64,000 nucleotides of DNA, from positions 682,001 through 746,000 of the forward strand of contig NZ_CP088930.1 in assembly GCF_027594825.1 (NCBI RefSeq), given 5' to 3'. This document shows positions 30,374 through 39,500 of this stretch, in pieces. Numbering within the stretch: position 1 is the first letter of the stretch; the number at the start of each line of letters is the position of its first letter. The position numbers and the translations under genes are program-made. Source of the stretch: Serratia liquefaciens (GTDB lineage Bacteria; Pseudomonadota; Gammaproteobacteria; Enterobacterales; Enterobacteriaceae). The notes under the pieces are model-generated. The model was given only the letters and a program-made list of their open reading frames with translations, was not told the DNA's origin and did no database searches.

Positions 30374-31990
30374 ATGTTGATGACCCAACTTACCGTGACC
30401 AAATACCGCTATTACCGTTGGCTGCTGGCCGGGGCGGTCGGGTTGGCTATTCTGCTGCTGTCGCTGTACACCCGTTATTACCAGGAGATCGGCAGCATCG
30501 AGCACAATCGTCAGGTGCTTGCCCACCGCACCGTCACCAAGATCAACAATCTGCTTGTCCCGGCTGAACAACAGGCCAAACGCTCCATGCCCCTGCTGAC
30601 CTCCACTTGTGAAACCGTAATGCCAACGCTGCGCTTTCGCGCCGCACAAAACCAGGCGCTTCGGGCAATGCTACTGGTCAAGGATGGCGTTATTTACTGT
30701 TCCAGCCTGTTTGGTTCCCGCAAATATATTTTCAGTGCTATTTTGCCCACAATAGCAAACGATGGCGCGAAGCTGGCGCTGCGCCCTTCGCTTTCGGTCG
30801 CCAAAGGTGTCCCCACCCTGATTATGTGGACGCCAGAAGAAGACAACAATCACCGTAACGGCGTCTTGCACGTCTTCAATATTGAACTGCTGGCAAACTT
30901 TCTGCTCGAGCCTCAGGAGCCCTATGCACAACGGGTGGTGCTGAACGTCGGTGACTACAGTCTGGAATACGGCCGCCGCGAGATCCTGCGCAGTGCCAGC
31001 CTGACGAACGACCTGCGCTATACCGCAAAGTCGACGCAATACCCCTTTTCTATTTCGCTGTACGGGCCCCAGACCAATATGCTGGCACTGGCGGCGCTGC
31101 CGCGCCATATTCCGCTGTCGTTGTTGATCAGCCTGCTGGCAGCCTACGTGGTGTACCTGCTCACCGCCAACCGCATGAGTCTGTCATACCATATAGGACA
31201 CGCCATCTCCCATCGCGAATTCCGCGTCTACTGTCAGCCGATCATCAACGCAGAAACCGGTCGCTGCGTTGGGGTTGAAACCCTGCTGCGCTGGAAAAAC
31301 AAACGCCAGGGCTGGATCTCCCCGGACGTGTTCATCCCCTTGGCGGAACAGCATGGGTTAATCATCCCCCTGACCCGCTACCTGATGAGCACCGTGGTGG
31401 AAAACCTGCAGTTATTCCCGCCGCGACCGTCATTTTATATCAGCATCAACGTCGCCGCCGAGCATTTCAACGCGGTGACCATCATCGATGACATTCGCCG
31501 TCTGTGGCTGCCTGCCCAGCCGATGCCGTCGCTGATGCTGGAGCTGACCGAACGTACCGCGCTGTCGGAAATTCAGTATGAGCAGATCAAAACGCTGAAG
31601 GAAATGGGCATCATGCTGGCGATCGATGATTTTGGCACTGGGCATAGTTCGCTCAGCTACCTGAAAAAACTCAGTCCGGACGTGTTGAAGATCGATCGCG
31701 GGTTTACCGCCGCCATCGGTACCGATGCCATTAACGCCACGGTCACCGATACCATTATTACCTTGGCGCAGCGCCTGAAACTGAAACTGGTGGCTGAAGG
31801 GGTAGAAACCGCCGAACAGGTTGAATATTTGCGATCGCACGACGTGAATGCCCTGCAAGGCTTCTATTTTGCCAAGCCCATGCCGATCCATGTTTTCCCA
31901 CTGTGGCTACAGCAGTACGAATCGCGGTTACGGACGGGGAGTCAGCGGGAGGAGCAAAAGGCAGGGCAGGAAAAAAAACCGGAGGCGTGA
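30374..31990 (+). CDS. pdeD: Cyclic-di-GMP phosphodiesterase, CSS-EAL type (PdeD/YoaD)
   Basis: A 538-residue inner membrane protein. Two transmembrane segments (about 15-35 and 235-257) flank a periplasmic CSS domain with the redox motif C-S-S in VIYCSSLFG. The cytoplasmic EAL domain follows: ETLLRW in place of EALLRW, SINVAAEHF, LELTERTAL, DDFGTGHSSLSYL, LKIDRGF, AEGVETAEQ and LQGFYFAKP. All metal and catalytic residues look present, so it should hydrolyse c-di-GMP. The location between sdaA and yoaE matches E. coli pdeD (yoaD). Confidence 0.95.
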   Translation: MLMTQLTVTKYRYYRWLLAGAVGLAILLLSLYTRYYQEIGSIEHNRQVLAHRTVTKINNLLVPAEQQAKRSMPLLTSTCETVMPTLRFRAAQNQALRAMLLVKDGVIYCSSLFGSRKYIFSAILPTIANDGAKLALRPSLSVAKGVPTLIMWTPEEDNNHRNGVLHVFNIELLANFLLEPQEPYAQRVVLNVGDYSLEYGRREILRSASLTNDLRYTAKSTQYPFSISLYGPQTNMLALAALPRHIPLSLLISLLAAYVVYLLTANRMSLSYHIGHAISHREFRVYCQPIINAETGRCVGVETLLRWKNKRQGWISPDVFIPLAEQHGLIIPLTRYLMSTVVENLQLFPPRPSFYISINVAAEHFNAVTIIDDIRRLWLPAQPMPSLMLELTERTALSEIQYEQIKTLKEMGIMLAIDDFGTGHSSLSYLKKLSPDVLKIDRGFTAAIGTDAINATVTDTIITLAQRLKLKLVAEGVETAEQVEYLRSHDVNALQGFYFAKPMPIHVFPLWLQQYESRLRTGSQREEQKAGQEKKPEA

Positions 31991-31999
31991 TGCCTCCGG
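31971..31999 (-). terminator. yoaE terminator (overlaps the pdeD stop)
   Basis: CCGGAGGC / GCCTCCGG with GTGAT loop; the eight A residues at 31971-31978 read as a U-tract on the minus strand. The pdeD stop codon (31988-31990) lies inside the loop. Confidence 0.85.
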
Positions 32000-32005
32000 C
32001 TTGTG

Positions 32006-33550
32006 TTACTGATGTTCCTCGTCGTGAGGCTCCACTTTGGTGATGCGCACCAGCTCAATGCGGTACTCTGACACCTCAATGACTTCGAACCGCAGCCGGT
32101 TCAGCTCCACCACGTCACCCACCACCGGCATTTGGCCGTAATGGGCCAGCAGGAACCCCGCCAAGGTGGCGTAATCCGCCGTCGGGCTGACCAGATCTTC
32201 GCAGTTCAACGCCTGCTCCAGCGAGTGCATATCGGCACCGCCTTTTACCAGCCAGCTGTTGGCTTCCACCACGATATCCGGCGTTTCGTCCTCATCGGGG
32301 AACTCACCGGCAATGGCTTCCAGCACGTCCAAAGGCGTCACCAGCCCCTGCACCACGCCGAACTCATTGGTGACTACCACCAGTCGCCCTTTGGCACGAC
32401 GCAGCACTGCCAGCAGATTAATCACGTCCATGGTTTCCGGCACCACGATCGGCGGCGTGCGCGCAGCGAACTCGGCGATATCTTCGCCCTGTTCTACCGC
32501 CACCAGCAGATCCTTGGCGCGAACCACGCCGATAATTTCATCCAGAGAATCACGGCAAACCGGGAACAGGCTGTGTGGGGTATCCAACAGCTGTTCGCGT
32601 ACCTCTTCGCGGGAACGATCGCAATCCACCCATGAAATTTCGGTGCGCGGAGTCATCACGCTACGCAGGGAACGCGAAGCCAGCGTCAACACGCCGCTGA
32701 TCATATAGCGCTCTTCTTCCGCGAAGGTTTCATTCACCGGCAACGGTGCCGCTTCATCCGTCTGCTGCGCCCGCTGTTGGCCCATCAGGCGCATGATCGC
32801 CTCAGCGGTACGTTCACGCATCGGGCGATGTGCCTGGTGCTTGATAAAGTTACGGCGCGCGATTTGGTTAAACAGCTCAATCAGGATCGAGAAGCCAATC
32901 GCAGCGTACAGATAACCTTTCGGAATATGCATGCCAAAGCCTTCGGCGATCAGGCTCAGGCCGATCATCAACAGGAAGCTCAGACACAGCACCACGATAG
33001 TCGGATGCGCATTCACGAAGTTAGTCAGCGGTTTGGAGGCCACCAACATCACCACCATAGCGATAACCACGGCGGTCATCATCACCGGCAGGTCGTTCAC
33101 CATCCCCACGGCGGTAATCACCGCGTCGAGCGAGAACACTGCGTCAAGGATCACAATTTGCACCACCACCGCCCAGAACTTGGCGTAACCGCGGTTGGCG
33201 CCATCCTGATGCGTCTGCCCTTCCAGCCGTTCGTGCAACTCCATGGTGGCCTTGAACAACAGGAACACACCACCGAACAGCAGGATCAGATCGCGGCCGG
33301 AGAAGCTGAAGTCCGCGACGCTAAACAGCGGCGTGGTCAGCGTAACCATCCAGGAAATCACCGACAGCAGGCCCAAACGCATAAACAGCGCCAGCGACAA
33401 TCCGAGGATACGCGCTTTATCACGCTGCTTCGGCGGCAGCTTATCGGCCAGAATGGCGATAAACACCAGGTTGTCGATGCCCAGTACAATTTCCAACACG
33501 ATCAGTGTCAGTAACCCAGCCCAAATTGAGGGGTCCATTAAAAATTCCAT
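32006..33550 (-). CDS. yoaE: TerC-family membrane protein with CBS and CorC domains (YoaE)
   Basis: A 514-residue protein. The N-terminal half is a TerC-type membrane domain with 7 or so helices ([45 protein letters not shown]). It is followed by two CBS repeats ([31 protein letters not shown]) and a CorC/transporter-associated domain with ETPD and WLVKGGADM. TerC relatives take part in metal handling, notably manganese; substrate here is unproven. The start MEFLMDP at 33550 matches E. coli. It is divergent from manX. Confidence 0.94.
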   Translation of the reverse strand: MEFLMDPSIWAGLLTLIVLEIVLGIDNLVFIAILADKLPPKQRDKARILGLSLALFMRLGLLSVISWMVTLTTPLFSVADFSFSGRDLILLFGGVFLLFKATMELHERLEGQTHQDGANRGYAKFWAVVVQIVILDAVFSLDAVITAVGMVNDLPVMMTAVVIAMVVMLVASKPLTNFVNAHPTIVVLCLSFLLMIGLSLIAEGFGMHIPKGYLYAAIGFSILIELFNQIARRNFIKHQAHRPMRERTAEAIMRLMGQQRAQQTDEAAPLPVNETFAEEERYMISGVLTLASRSLRSVMTPRTEISWVDCDRSREEVREQLLDTPHSLFPVCRDSLDEIIGVVRAKDLLVAVEQGEDIAEFAARTPPIVVPETMDVINLLAVLRRAKGRLVVVTNEFGVVQGLVTPLDVLEAIAGEFPDEDETPDIVVEANSWLVKGGADMHSLEQALNCEDLVSPTADYATLAGFLLAHYGQMPVVGDVVELNRLRFEVIEVSEYRIELVRITKVEPHDEEHQ

Positions 33551-34126
33551 ATCAGACTCCGGAAAAAAGACAGGATTGCCGAGCAAGGCTCAGGCGTGAG
33601 AATGCCAACGCAGAATAAGCGCAGACAGCAACAGCAAGATAACGGGATTGTAGTACCGGGGAATGACCGAGCGGCCGTGTGATTTTTGCAACGCCAGCGG
33701 GTGGCGGGTGGAACCTTGAAAAACAGTAACTTCGGTGACAGTCCATAGGGTGGGCTGAGGCCCTTCACTCCTAAATATGAAAGAGGAAATACTCTAGCAG
33801 GAATTTTTTGGTCGGCAAAGAAGCTTTTTTACCTTCTGCATTCTCTTGTAACAGCTCTGTTGTTTAATTCCGCAAACACCCCCGTTAGGACTTATCCGAG
33901 CGCTCAATAACAGAGCAATGTCACAAAATTTATTTTTTCACTCACTAAAATAAATGGCGCTAACGTGGAACAACGCGCACAGGCATTTGAAACTGCGCGA
34001 GAAATGTTAAGAGCGGGTTTCCAGATTTCTACCATAATGTATCTGAACCGCGGAAGTGACTGCCAGGAAGCAAATGAACTAAAGACCGACACAATCCGTG
34101 CACGAAGTTCAATGAGGAGGTAGCGA
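33551..34126. other. Divergent regulatory region between yoaE and manX
   Basis: About 575 bp with no convincing gene. The manX-proximal part holds a perfect TTTATTTT / AAAATAAA dyad (33929-33954) of Mlc/NagC type. I looked for a manganese riboswitch ahead of yoaE on the minus strand and did not see its GGGGAGTAG signature. Confidence 0.5.
33929..33954. promoter_or_regulatory. Mlc/NagC-like operator upstream of manXYZ
   Basis: A perfect inverted repeat TTTATTTT - 10 bp - AAAATAAA. The AT-rich arms and spacing resemble Mlc and NagC operators, and Mlc represses manXYZ in E. coli. It lies about 170 bp before the manX start. A TCACA half-site at 33921-33925 beside it could be part of a weak CRP site. 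Confidence 0.5.
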
Positions 34127-35098
34127 GTGGCAATAGCTATTATCATCGGCACACACGGGACCGCAGCGGAACAATTGCTGAAAACGACGGAGATGCTATT
34201 GGGCGAACAGGACAACGTCGCTTTTATAGATTTCGTCCCCGGTGAAAATGCCGAAACGTTAATCGAGAAATACAACGGGAAAATCAGCGGGCTCGACACC
34301 AGCGGTGGCGTCCTGTTCCTGGTGGATACCTGGGGCGGCAGCCCGTTCAATGCGGCCAGCCGCATCGCCGTCGATAAAGAAAACTATGAGGTCGTCACCG
34401 GGGTTAACATTCCCATGCTGGTGGAAACGTTCATGGCACGAGACGACAACCCCAGCTTCGACGAATTGGTCGCCCTGGCGTTGGAAACCGGCCGTGAGGG
34501 CGTGAAAGCGCTGAAAAAACCGGCAGAAGAGAGTGTTAAGCCCGCGGCACCGCAGAGTTCTCCCGCCGCCAAACCCGCAGCCCCACAAGCGCCGCTGGGG
34601 CCCAATGACCATATGAAAATCGGCCTGGCCCGTATCGATGACCGCTTGATCCACGGCCAGGTAGCGACCCGCTGGACCAAGGAAACCGACGTCAGCCGCA
34701 TTATCGTGGTCAGCGACGAAGTTGCCGCCGACCACGTCCGCAAAACCTTGCTGACTCAGGTTGCTCCGCCGGGCGTCACCGCACACGTGGTTGACGTAGC
34801 GAAAGCCATTCGCGTGTGGAACAACCCGAAATACGCCGGCGATCGCGTGATGCTGCTGTTTACCAACCCGACCGACGTTTGGCGCCTGGTTGAAGGCGGT
34901 GTGGATATCAAATCGGTGAATATCGGTGGCATGGCGTTCCGTCAGGGCAAAACTCAGGTGAACAATGCCGTGTCGGTTGACGAAAAAGATATCGAAGCGT
35001 TTAAGAAATTAAACGAGCGCGGTATTGAATTGGAAGTGCGTAAAGTCTCGTCCGACAGCCGGTTAAAAATGATGGACCTGATTAACAAACTCAATTAA
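34127..35098 (+). CDS. manX: PTS mannose transporter subunit IIAB
   Basis: A 323-residue fusion of IIA and IIB domains that phosphorylates mannose, glucose and other hexoses taken up by ManYZ. The IIA active-site His10 is in IIIGTHG. A Pro/Ala-rich linker (about residues 132-160) leads to IIB with its phosphorylated His in DDRLIHGQVATRW. It starts at GTG behind GAGGAGG. First gene of manXYZ; the operator-like dyad upstream suggests Mlc control. Confidence 0.97.
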   Translation: MAIAIIIGTHGTAAEQLLKTTEMLLGEQDNVAFIDFVPGENAETLIEKYNGKISGLDTSGGVLFLVDTWGGSPFNAASRIAVDKENYEVVTGVNIPMLVETFMARDDNPSFDELVALALETGREGVKALKKPAEESVKPAAPQSSPAAKPAAPQAPLGPNDHMKIGLARIDDRLIHGQVATRWTKETDVSRIIVVSDEVAADHVRKTLLTQVAPPGVTAHVVDVAKAIRVWNNPKYAGDRVMLLFTNPTDVWRLVEGGVDIKSVNIGGMAFRQGKTQVNNAVSVDEKDIEAFKKLNERGIELEVRKVSSDSRLKMMDLINKLN

Positions 35099-35153
35099 TG
35101 GCGACAGCCAGTAATTATTTTACTCAGAGATCTTTGGTCATAGGAGAAGTGCA

Positions 35154-35954
35154 ATGGAGATTACCACTCTTCAGATTGTACTGATATTTATCGTTGCCTG
35201 TATCGCCGGGATGGGTTCCGTTCTCGACGAGTTTCAATTTCACCGTCCGCTGGTCGCCTGTACCCTGATCGGTTTTATCCTCGGTGACATGAAAACCGGT
35301 ATCATCATCGGCGGTACGCTGGAGATGATCGCCCTGGGCTGGATGAACATCGGTGCGGCGGTTGCGCCAGATGCGGCATTGGCGTCCATCATTTCCACCA
35401 TTTTGGTTATTGCCGGCGGACAAAGCGTCGGTGCCGGTATCGCCCTGGCCATCCCGCTGGCGGCGGCCGGACAAGTTCTGACCATCATCGTGCGTACTCT
35501 GACCGTCGCCTTCCAGCACGCAGCGGACAGCGCGGCAGAACGCGGCAGTTTGCGCGCCATCACCTGGCTGCATATTTCCGCCCTGCTGTTGCAGGCGATG
35601 CGTATCGCTATCCCGGCGGTTATCGTCGCTATCTCGGTCGGCACCTCTGGCGTTCACGCGCTGCTTAACTCGATCCCGGAAGTCGTCACCAGCGGCCTGA
35701 ACATCGCCGGCGGGATGATCGTGGTAGTCGGTTACGCCATGGTGATCAACATGATGCGTGCCGGCTATCTGATGCCCTTCTTCTACCTCGGCTTCGTTAC
35801 TGCCGCCTTCACCAACTTTAACCTGGTCGCGCTCGGCGTTATCGGCGTGGTGATGGCCGTGCTGTATATCCAGCTCAGCCCGAAATACAACAAGTCACAA
35901 GTTGTGCAAGCCGGCCCGGCTAGCGCCAACGACCTCGATAACGAACTGGACTAG
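35154..35954 (+). CDS. manY: PTS mannose transporter subunit IIC
   Basis: A 266-residue integral membrane subunit that forms the sugar channel with ManZ. The N-terminus MEITTLQIVLIFIVACIAGMGSVLDEFQFHRP and the GTLEMIALGWMNIGAAVAPD stretch are family signatures. The C-terminal tail is hydrophilic. E. coli ManYZ is also used by phage lambda DNA and some bacteriocins. It is 55 bp after manX and 15 bp before manZ. Confidence 0.97.
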   Translation: MEITTLQIVLIFIVACIAGMGSVLDEFQFHRPLVACTLIGFILGDMKTGIIIGGTLEMIALGWMNIGAAVAPDAALASIISTILVIAGGQSVGAGIALAIPLAAAGQVLTIIVRTLTVAFQHAADSAAERGSLRAITWLHISALLLQAMRIAIPAVIVAISVGTSGVHALLNSIPEVVTSGLNIAGGMIVVVGYAMVINMMRAGYLMPFFYLGFVTAAFTNFNLVALGVIGVVMAVLYIQLSPKYNKSQVVQAGPASANDLDNELD

Positions 35955-35969
35955 GAATAGGTGAGAGAA

Positions 35970-36812
35970 ATGGTTGATACAACAGCTCAAAAGAAACTCA
36001 CGCCAGCCGATATTCGCGGTGTGTTTATGCGTTCGAACCTGTTCCAGGGGTCATGGAACTTCGAACGTATGCAGGCGCTGGGTTTTTGCTTCTCCATGGT
36101 GCCGGTGATCCGTCGCCTGTACCCGGAAAATAACGACGATCGCAAACAGGCGATTAAACGCCATCTGGAGTTCTTCAACACCCACCCTTACGTGGCGGCG
36201 CCGGTGCTTGGCGTTACCATGGCGATGGAAGAACAACGCGCTAACGGCGCGCCGATCGACGATGCGGCCATCAACGGCATTAAAGTCGGCTTGATGGGGC
36301 CTCTGGCCGGCGTAGGCGATCCGATTTTCTGGGGGACCGTTCGTCCGGTATTCGCCGCGCTTGGTGCCGGTATCGCGATGAGCGGCAGCCTGCTGGGTCC
36401 GATTTTGTTCTTCGTCCTGTTCAACCTGGTGCGCCTGTTGACCCGCTATTACGGCGTGGCCTACGGCTACCGTAAAGGGGTGGATATTGTTAACGATATG
36501 GGCGGCGGCTTCCTGCAAAAACTGACGGAAGGAGCGTCCATTCTCGGCCTGTTTGTCATGGGGGCATTGGTTAACAAGTGGACGCACGTGAATATTCCGC
36601 TGGTGGTGTCTAAAATCACCGACCAGACCGGGCATACCACGGTGACCACGGTGCAGACCATCCTTGACCAACTGATGCCGGGTCTGGTGCCGTTGCTGCT
36701 GACCTTTGGCTGTATGTGGCTGCTGCGCAGGAAAGTGAATGCGCTGTGGATCATCATCGGCTTCTTTGCCATCGGTATCTTCGGTTACTGGGTTGGCCTG
36801 CTGGGCCTGTAA
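35970..36812 (+). CDS. manZ: PTS mannose transporter subunit IID
   Basis: A 280-residue IID subunit. The N-terminal cytoplasmic part contains LTPADIRGVFMRSNLFQGSWNFERMQALGFCFSMVP, followed by GLMGPLAGVGDPIFWGT and C-terminal membrane helices. The ATG at 35970 (MVDTTAQ) follows GGTGAGAG and matches E. coli; a GTG three codons earlier is also in frame. Downstream lies a terminator, an inserted structured element, and a second copy of the terminator before yobD. Confidence 0.97.
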   Translation: MVDTTAQKKLTPADIRGVFMRSNLFQGSWNFERMQALGFCFSMVPVIRRLYPENNDDRKQAIKRHLEFFNTHPYVAAPVLGVTMAMEEQRANGAPIDDAAINGIKVGLMGPLAGVGDPIFWGTVRPVFAALGAGIAMSGSLLGPILFFVLFNLVRLLTRYYGVAYGYRKGVDIVNDMGGGFLQKLTEGASILGLFVMGALVNKWTHVNIPLVVSKITDQTGHTTVTTVQTILDQLMPGLVPLLLTFGCMWLLRRKVNALWIIIGFFAIGIFGYWVGLLGL

Positions 36813-36822
36813 GACGACTAAC

Positions 36823-36844
36823 CGCCGGGGGGCAAGCCCCCGGT
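36823..36844 (+). terminator. manZ terminator, first copy
   Basis: CCGGGGG / CCCCCGG stem with GCAAG loop, about 13 bp after the manZ stop. It is followed by TCAGG rather than a T-run, so it is probably weak on its own. Confidence 0.7.
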
Positions 36845-36986
36845 CAGGTTATTGACAAAGGGGGATAAAAGCGTGGTTTTTCCCCCTTTGTGTTATCAGT
36901 CGAAAACCAATAAATTGATTTTCCTGGTTTATTTTCAAAACCTTTAGCGCCTGCCGCCAAACATTATATGTTTGTCAGCAGTCTCG
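36845..36986. repeat. Structured element between two terminator copies (man copy)
   Basis: A 142-bp segment framed by the duplicated local terminator. It has a 15-bp stem (36855-36870 with 36877-36891, one bulged T) capped by GCGTGG within AAAA-GCGTGG-TTTT, a weaker second hairpin near 36902-36930, and the right end GTCAGCAGTCT (36974-36984). Loop and right end are identical to the sdaA copy, while stem and flanking terminators differ. Confidence 0.7.
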
Positions 36987-37010
36987 CCGGGGGCAAGCCC
37001 CCGGTTTTTT
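36987..37010 (+). terminator. manZ terminator, second copy
   Basis: CCGGGGG / CCCCCGG with CAAG loop and TTTTTT, nearly identical to the copy at 36823. It ends 17 bp before yobD, which would therefore be expressed mainly by read-through or from its own promoter inside the element. Confidence 0.8.
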
Positions 37011-37027
37011 ATTTGTGGAGTTGAAAG

Positions 37028-37486
37028 ATGTCGCTGACCGATGGCGTATTACTGATTTTCACCACGCTGATGCTGTTGTATGCGATTTACGACGAATTCG
37101 GGATGAACCTGCTGAAGGGCAAAACGCTGCTCAAGGTGCAGCTAAAGCGACGTAACCGGATTGATTGTCTGATCTTTGTCGGCCTGATTGCCATTCTGAT
37201 TTATCGTAATGTCACGACGCAGGGTGCTGCATTAACCACCTATCTGCTTATTTCTTTAGCACTGATCGCCGTCTACATATCCTATATCCGCTGGCCCAAG
37301 CTGTTGTTTAAAGCGCAGGGTTTCTTTTATGCCAATGCGTTTATCGAATATAACCGCATTAAAGCCATGAATTTATCCGAGGATGGCATTTTGGTCATAG
37401 ATCTTGAACGGCGTAGATTGCTAATTCAGGTCACTCAATTAGACGACCTGGAAAAAATTTACCACTTTTTCGTTGAAAATCATTGA
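37028..37486 (+). CDS. yobD: DUF986 inner membrane protein YobD
   Basis: A 152-residue protein of the UPF0266 family, similar to E. coli YobD along its length. Three hydrophobic helices lie in the first half ([32 protein letters not shown]; a third around residues 75-90). Then comes a soluble tail containing [22 protein letters not shown] and RRLLIQV. Function is unknown. It follows manZ in E. coli too. ATG at 37028 with a GTGGAG ribosome-binding site. Confidence 0.92.
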   Translation: MSLTDGVLLIFTTLMLLYAIYDEFGMNLLKGKTLLKVQLKRRNRIDCLIFVGLIAILIYRNVTTQGAALTTYLLISLALIAVYISYIRWPKLLFKAQGFFYANAFIEYNRIKAMNLSEDGILVIDLERRRLLIQVTQLDDLEKIYHFFVENH

Positions 37487-37625
37487 GTAAAAATAGCATC
37501 AATAAATCCCCGTTCCCACCACGCGCTGAATGTGGATAATTAATCACCAGCGCATGAGGCTACCTGATTATTATTTATGCAACATTATTGCACTCGCCTA
37601 CATTATATTCCGTCTTGCATATTTC

Positions 37626-37644
37626 ATTAATGAAAATAATTATC
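37626..37644. promoter_or_regulatory. Fur-box-like site upstream of mntP
   Basis: Nineteen bases matching the Fur consensus GATAATGATAATCATTATC at 15 of 19 positions. It lies about 75 bp before the riboswitch. E. coli mntP is controlled by MntR and Fur, which fits. No MntR box was identified by eye. Confidence 0.6.
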
Positions 37645-37711
37645 AATTCCAAATAAATATCCATGGAGAATAAGGGTTGTTGCCAACGGAAATAATATGG
37701 TATGGTTGCGC

Positions 37712-37895
37712 CGTCATTGGGGAGTAGCCGGTTTCTGGACAATTAAACGCCAGAAACGCCCGTATCAACATACTCGTTTTATTCATTAAAACGTGGTGCG
37801 GGCAGCCAGGTAAGGTTGGCGAGACCATAGACACGTAACTCCGTCGTATGGTTGGGGGTGGGTTACGTGTATATGGAGCCGCCCGGCCGAGGCTA
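37712..37895 (+). ncRNA. yybP-ykoY manganese riboswitch in the mntP leader
   Basis: The leader contains the family's conserved elements: TTGGGGAGTAGCCGG at 37717-37731, the partner TATCAACATACTCG at 37763-37776, and a second stem around 37800-37835 with GGTTGGCGAGACC. The same pieces occur in the E. coli mntP leader, where Mn2+ binding raises expression of the exporter. The region ends at the ribosome-binding site area of mntP, so translational control is likely. Confidence 0.88.
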
Positions 37896-37901
37896 TTTTA
37901 C

Positions 37902-38471
37902 ATGAACTTGTCAGCTACACTCATTCTCGCTTTTGGCATGTCTATGGATGCGTTTGCCGCATCGATCGGCAAAGGTGCCAGCCTGCATCAGCCCCGTTTT
38001 CGTGAAGCGCTACGCACCGGACTCATCTTCGGCGTGGTTGAAGCCATTACGCCGATTATCGGCTGGGGCATCGGCCTGTTCGCCAGTCAATACATCATGG
38101 AGTGGGATCACTGGGTCGCCTTCTCGCTGCTGTTTATTCTCGGTATGCGCATGATTGTCGAAGGCGTCAGAAACCGGCCGGAAGAAGAAGAAAAAGTGAA
38201 GCGTCACGGCTTCTGGCTGCTGGTGGCCACCGCCATCGCCACCAGCCTGGACGCCATGGCTATCGGCGTCGGCCTGGCCTTCCTGCAGGTGAACATTGTG
38301 CACACCGCCATGGCCATCGGCATGGCCACCATGATTATGGCGACGCTGGGTATGATGATTGGCCGCTTTATTGGGCCGTTACTCGGTAAACGCGCTGAGA
38401 TCCTTGGCGGCGTGGTGCTGATCGCCATCGGCGTCAATATTCTGCTGGAGCATTTGGGCTACCTCGCCTGA
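37902..38471 (+). CDS. mntP: Manganese efflux pump MntP
   Basis: A 189-residue inner membrane Mn2+ exporter with six predicted helices arranged as two related halves. The repeated motif shows as [18 protein letters not shown] and [20 protein letters not shown], each with the conserved Asp needed for transport. The ATG at 37902 matches E. coli; an upstream in-frame start would lie inside the riboswitch. Expression is expected to respond to Mn through the riboswitch and to Fur. Confidence 0.97.
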   Translation: MNLSATLILAFGMSMDAFAASIGKGASLHQPRFREALRTGLIFGVVEAITPIIGWGIGLFASQYIMEWDHWVAFSLLFILGMRMIVEGVRNRPEEEEKVKRHGFWLLVATAIATSLDAMAIGVGLAFLQVNIVHTAMAIGMATMIMATLGMMIGRFIGPLLGKRAEILGGVVLIAIGVNILLEHLGYLA

Positions 38472-38490
38472 TCCGTCAGCACGCAAAGAA

Positions 38491-38515
38491 AAACCTGCCA
38501 ACGGCAGGTTTTTTT
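38491..38515. terminator. Bidirectional terminator between mntP and rlmA
   Basis: AAACCTGCC / GGCAGGTTT with AAC loop, A-run before and seven T residues after. It serves both convergent genes. Confidence 0.9.
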
Positions 38516-38535
38516 GTTTCTGCTTGCGCGAATCG

Positions 38536-39357
38536 TTAATCGGCCCGGCGGCGGTAGAGGGCAATAACGAAATCTGTCTCACAGGGGAAGGCTTCACTGG
38601 CGCTCAGGCGCTGCTGAACCTCCGGAGAAGCCCGCCAGGCAAAAGGCGTCATCTGCAACAAATTGGCCGCCTGCTCGCCCGGCAGCGTCATCGGGTAGGC
38701 CAGCGACTCAACCCGCTCACAGTCAAAGCCCGCGAACTGCTCATTCTGTTCGGCATGCAGTTGCACCTGCTGATAAACCTGCTCTTTTAACTGGTACAGA
38801 TGACGTGGGCCAGGCGATACCGTCACCACGACCCCACCGGGTTTCACCACCCGAGCCAGCTCTTCTGCCTTGCAGGGCGCATAAATACGCAGAATGGCGT
38901 CTAAAGAAGCGTCGGCGAACGGCAGACGATGGCTCGACGCTACGCAGAATGACACCGCAGGATAACGCTTGGCCGCATAGCGGATCGCCACCTTCGCAAC
39001 ATCCAGCCCATAAAGGGTCATATCGCGTCGTTGCGTCAATCGGGCAGCCACTTCCGCCGTGTAGTACCCCTCGCCACAGCCGATATCCAGCAGCGCCTGT
39101 GCATCGGGCGCCAACGCCTCATCCAACAGCTCGGCTACCCGTTGCTGCAGAGGCCGATAGAAACCGCCATCCAGAAACGCGCGCCGCGCCTGCATCATTT
39201 CCGTACTGTCGCCGGGTTGCTTCGAACGCTTGTGCTGTACCGGCAGCAGGTTGACATAGCCTTCTTTGGCTCGGTCAAACTGATGGTTAGCGCCGCAACG
39301 CCATTGCGGTGAGGAAAAATGAAGCGGCTGATGGCACAGAGGGCACTGATAAGACAT
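38536..39357 (-). CDS. rlmA: 23S rRNA (guanine-745-N1)-methyltransferase
   Basis: A 273-residue SAM-dependent enzyme that methylates G745 of 23S rRNA. An N-terminal zinc finger ([10 protein letters not shown] and [10 protein letters not shown]) is followed by [19 protein letters not shown] and the Rossmann motif [12 protein letters not shown]. The ATG at 39357 gives the E. coli-like MSYQCPLC start; 24 upstream codons in frame are not conserved. Convergent with mntP, as in E. coli. Confidence 0.96.
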   Translation of the reverse strand: MSYQCPLCHQPLHFSSPQWRCGANHQFDRAKEGYVNLLPVQHKRSKQPGDSTEMMQARRAFLDGGFYRPLQQRVAELLDEALAPDAQALLDIGCGEGYYTAEVAARLTQRRDMTLYGLDVAKVAIRYAAKRYPAVSFCVASSHRLPFADASLDAILRIYAPCKAEELARVVKPGGVVVTVSPGPRHLYQLKEQVYQQVQLHAEQNEQFAGFDCERVESLAYPMTLPGEQAANLLQMTPFAWRASPEVQQRLSASEAFPCETDFVIALYRRRAD

Positions 39358-39500
39358 GGCTTGGGTTCCAGAAAGATACGGCGCGGCTAGTCTAAAGAAG
39401 GCTTCTGTGCGATGCAAGGCGCATCCCATGGGGGCTAGCCAAGCAGGAAAAAAACTGACTACACTGACGTTAAGTTTTCTGACGCAGGCAAAGACGTTTT

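Noticed and set aside
33551..33800. Possible manganese riboswitch ahead of yoaE.
   Set aside because: I looked for the GGGGAGTAG and ACATACTCG-type elements on the minus strand and did not find them.
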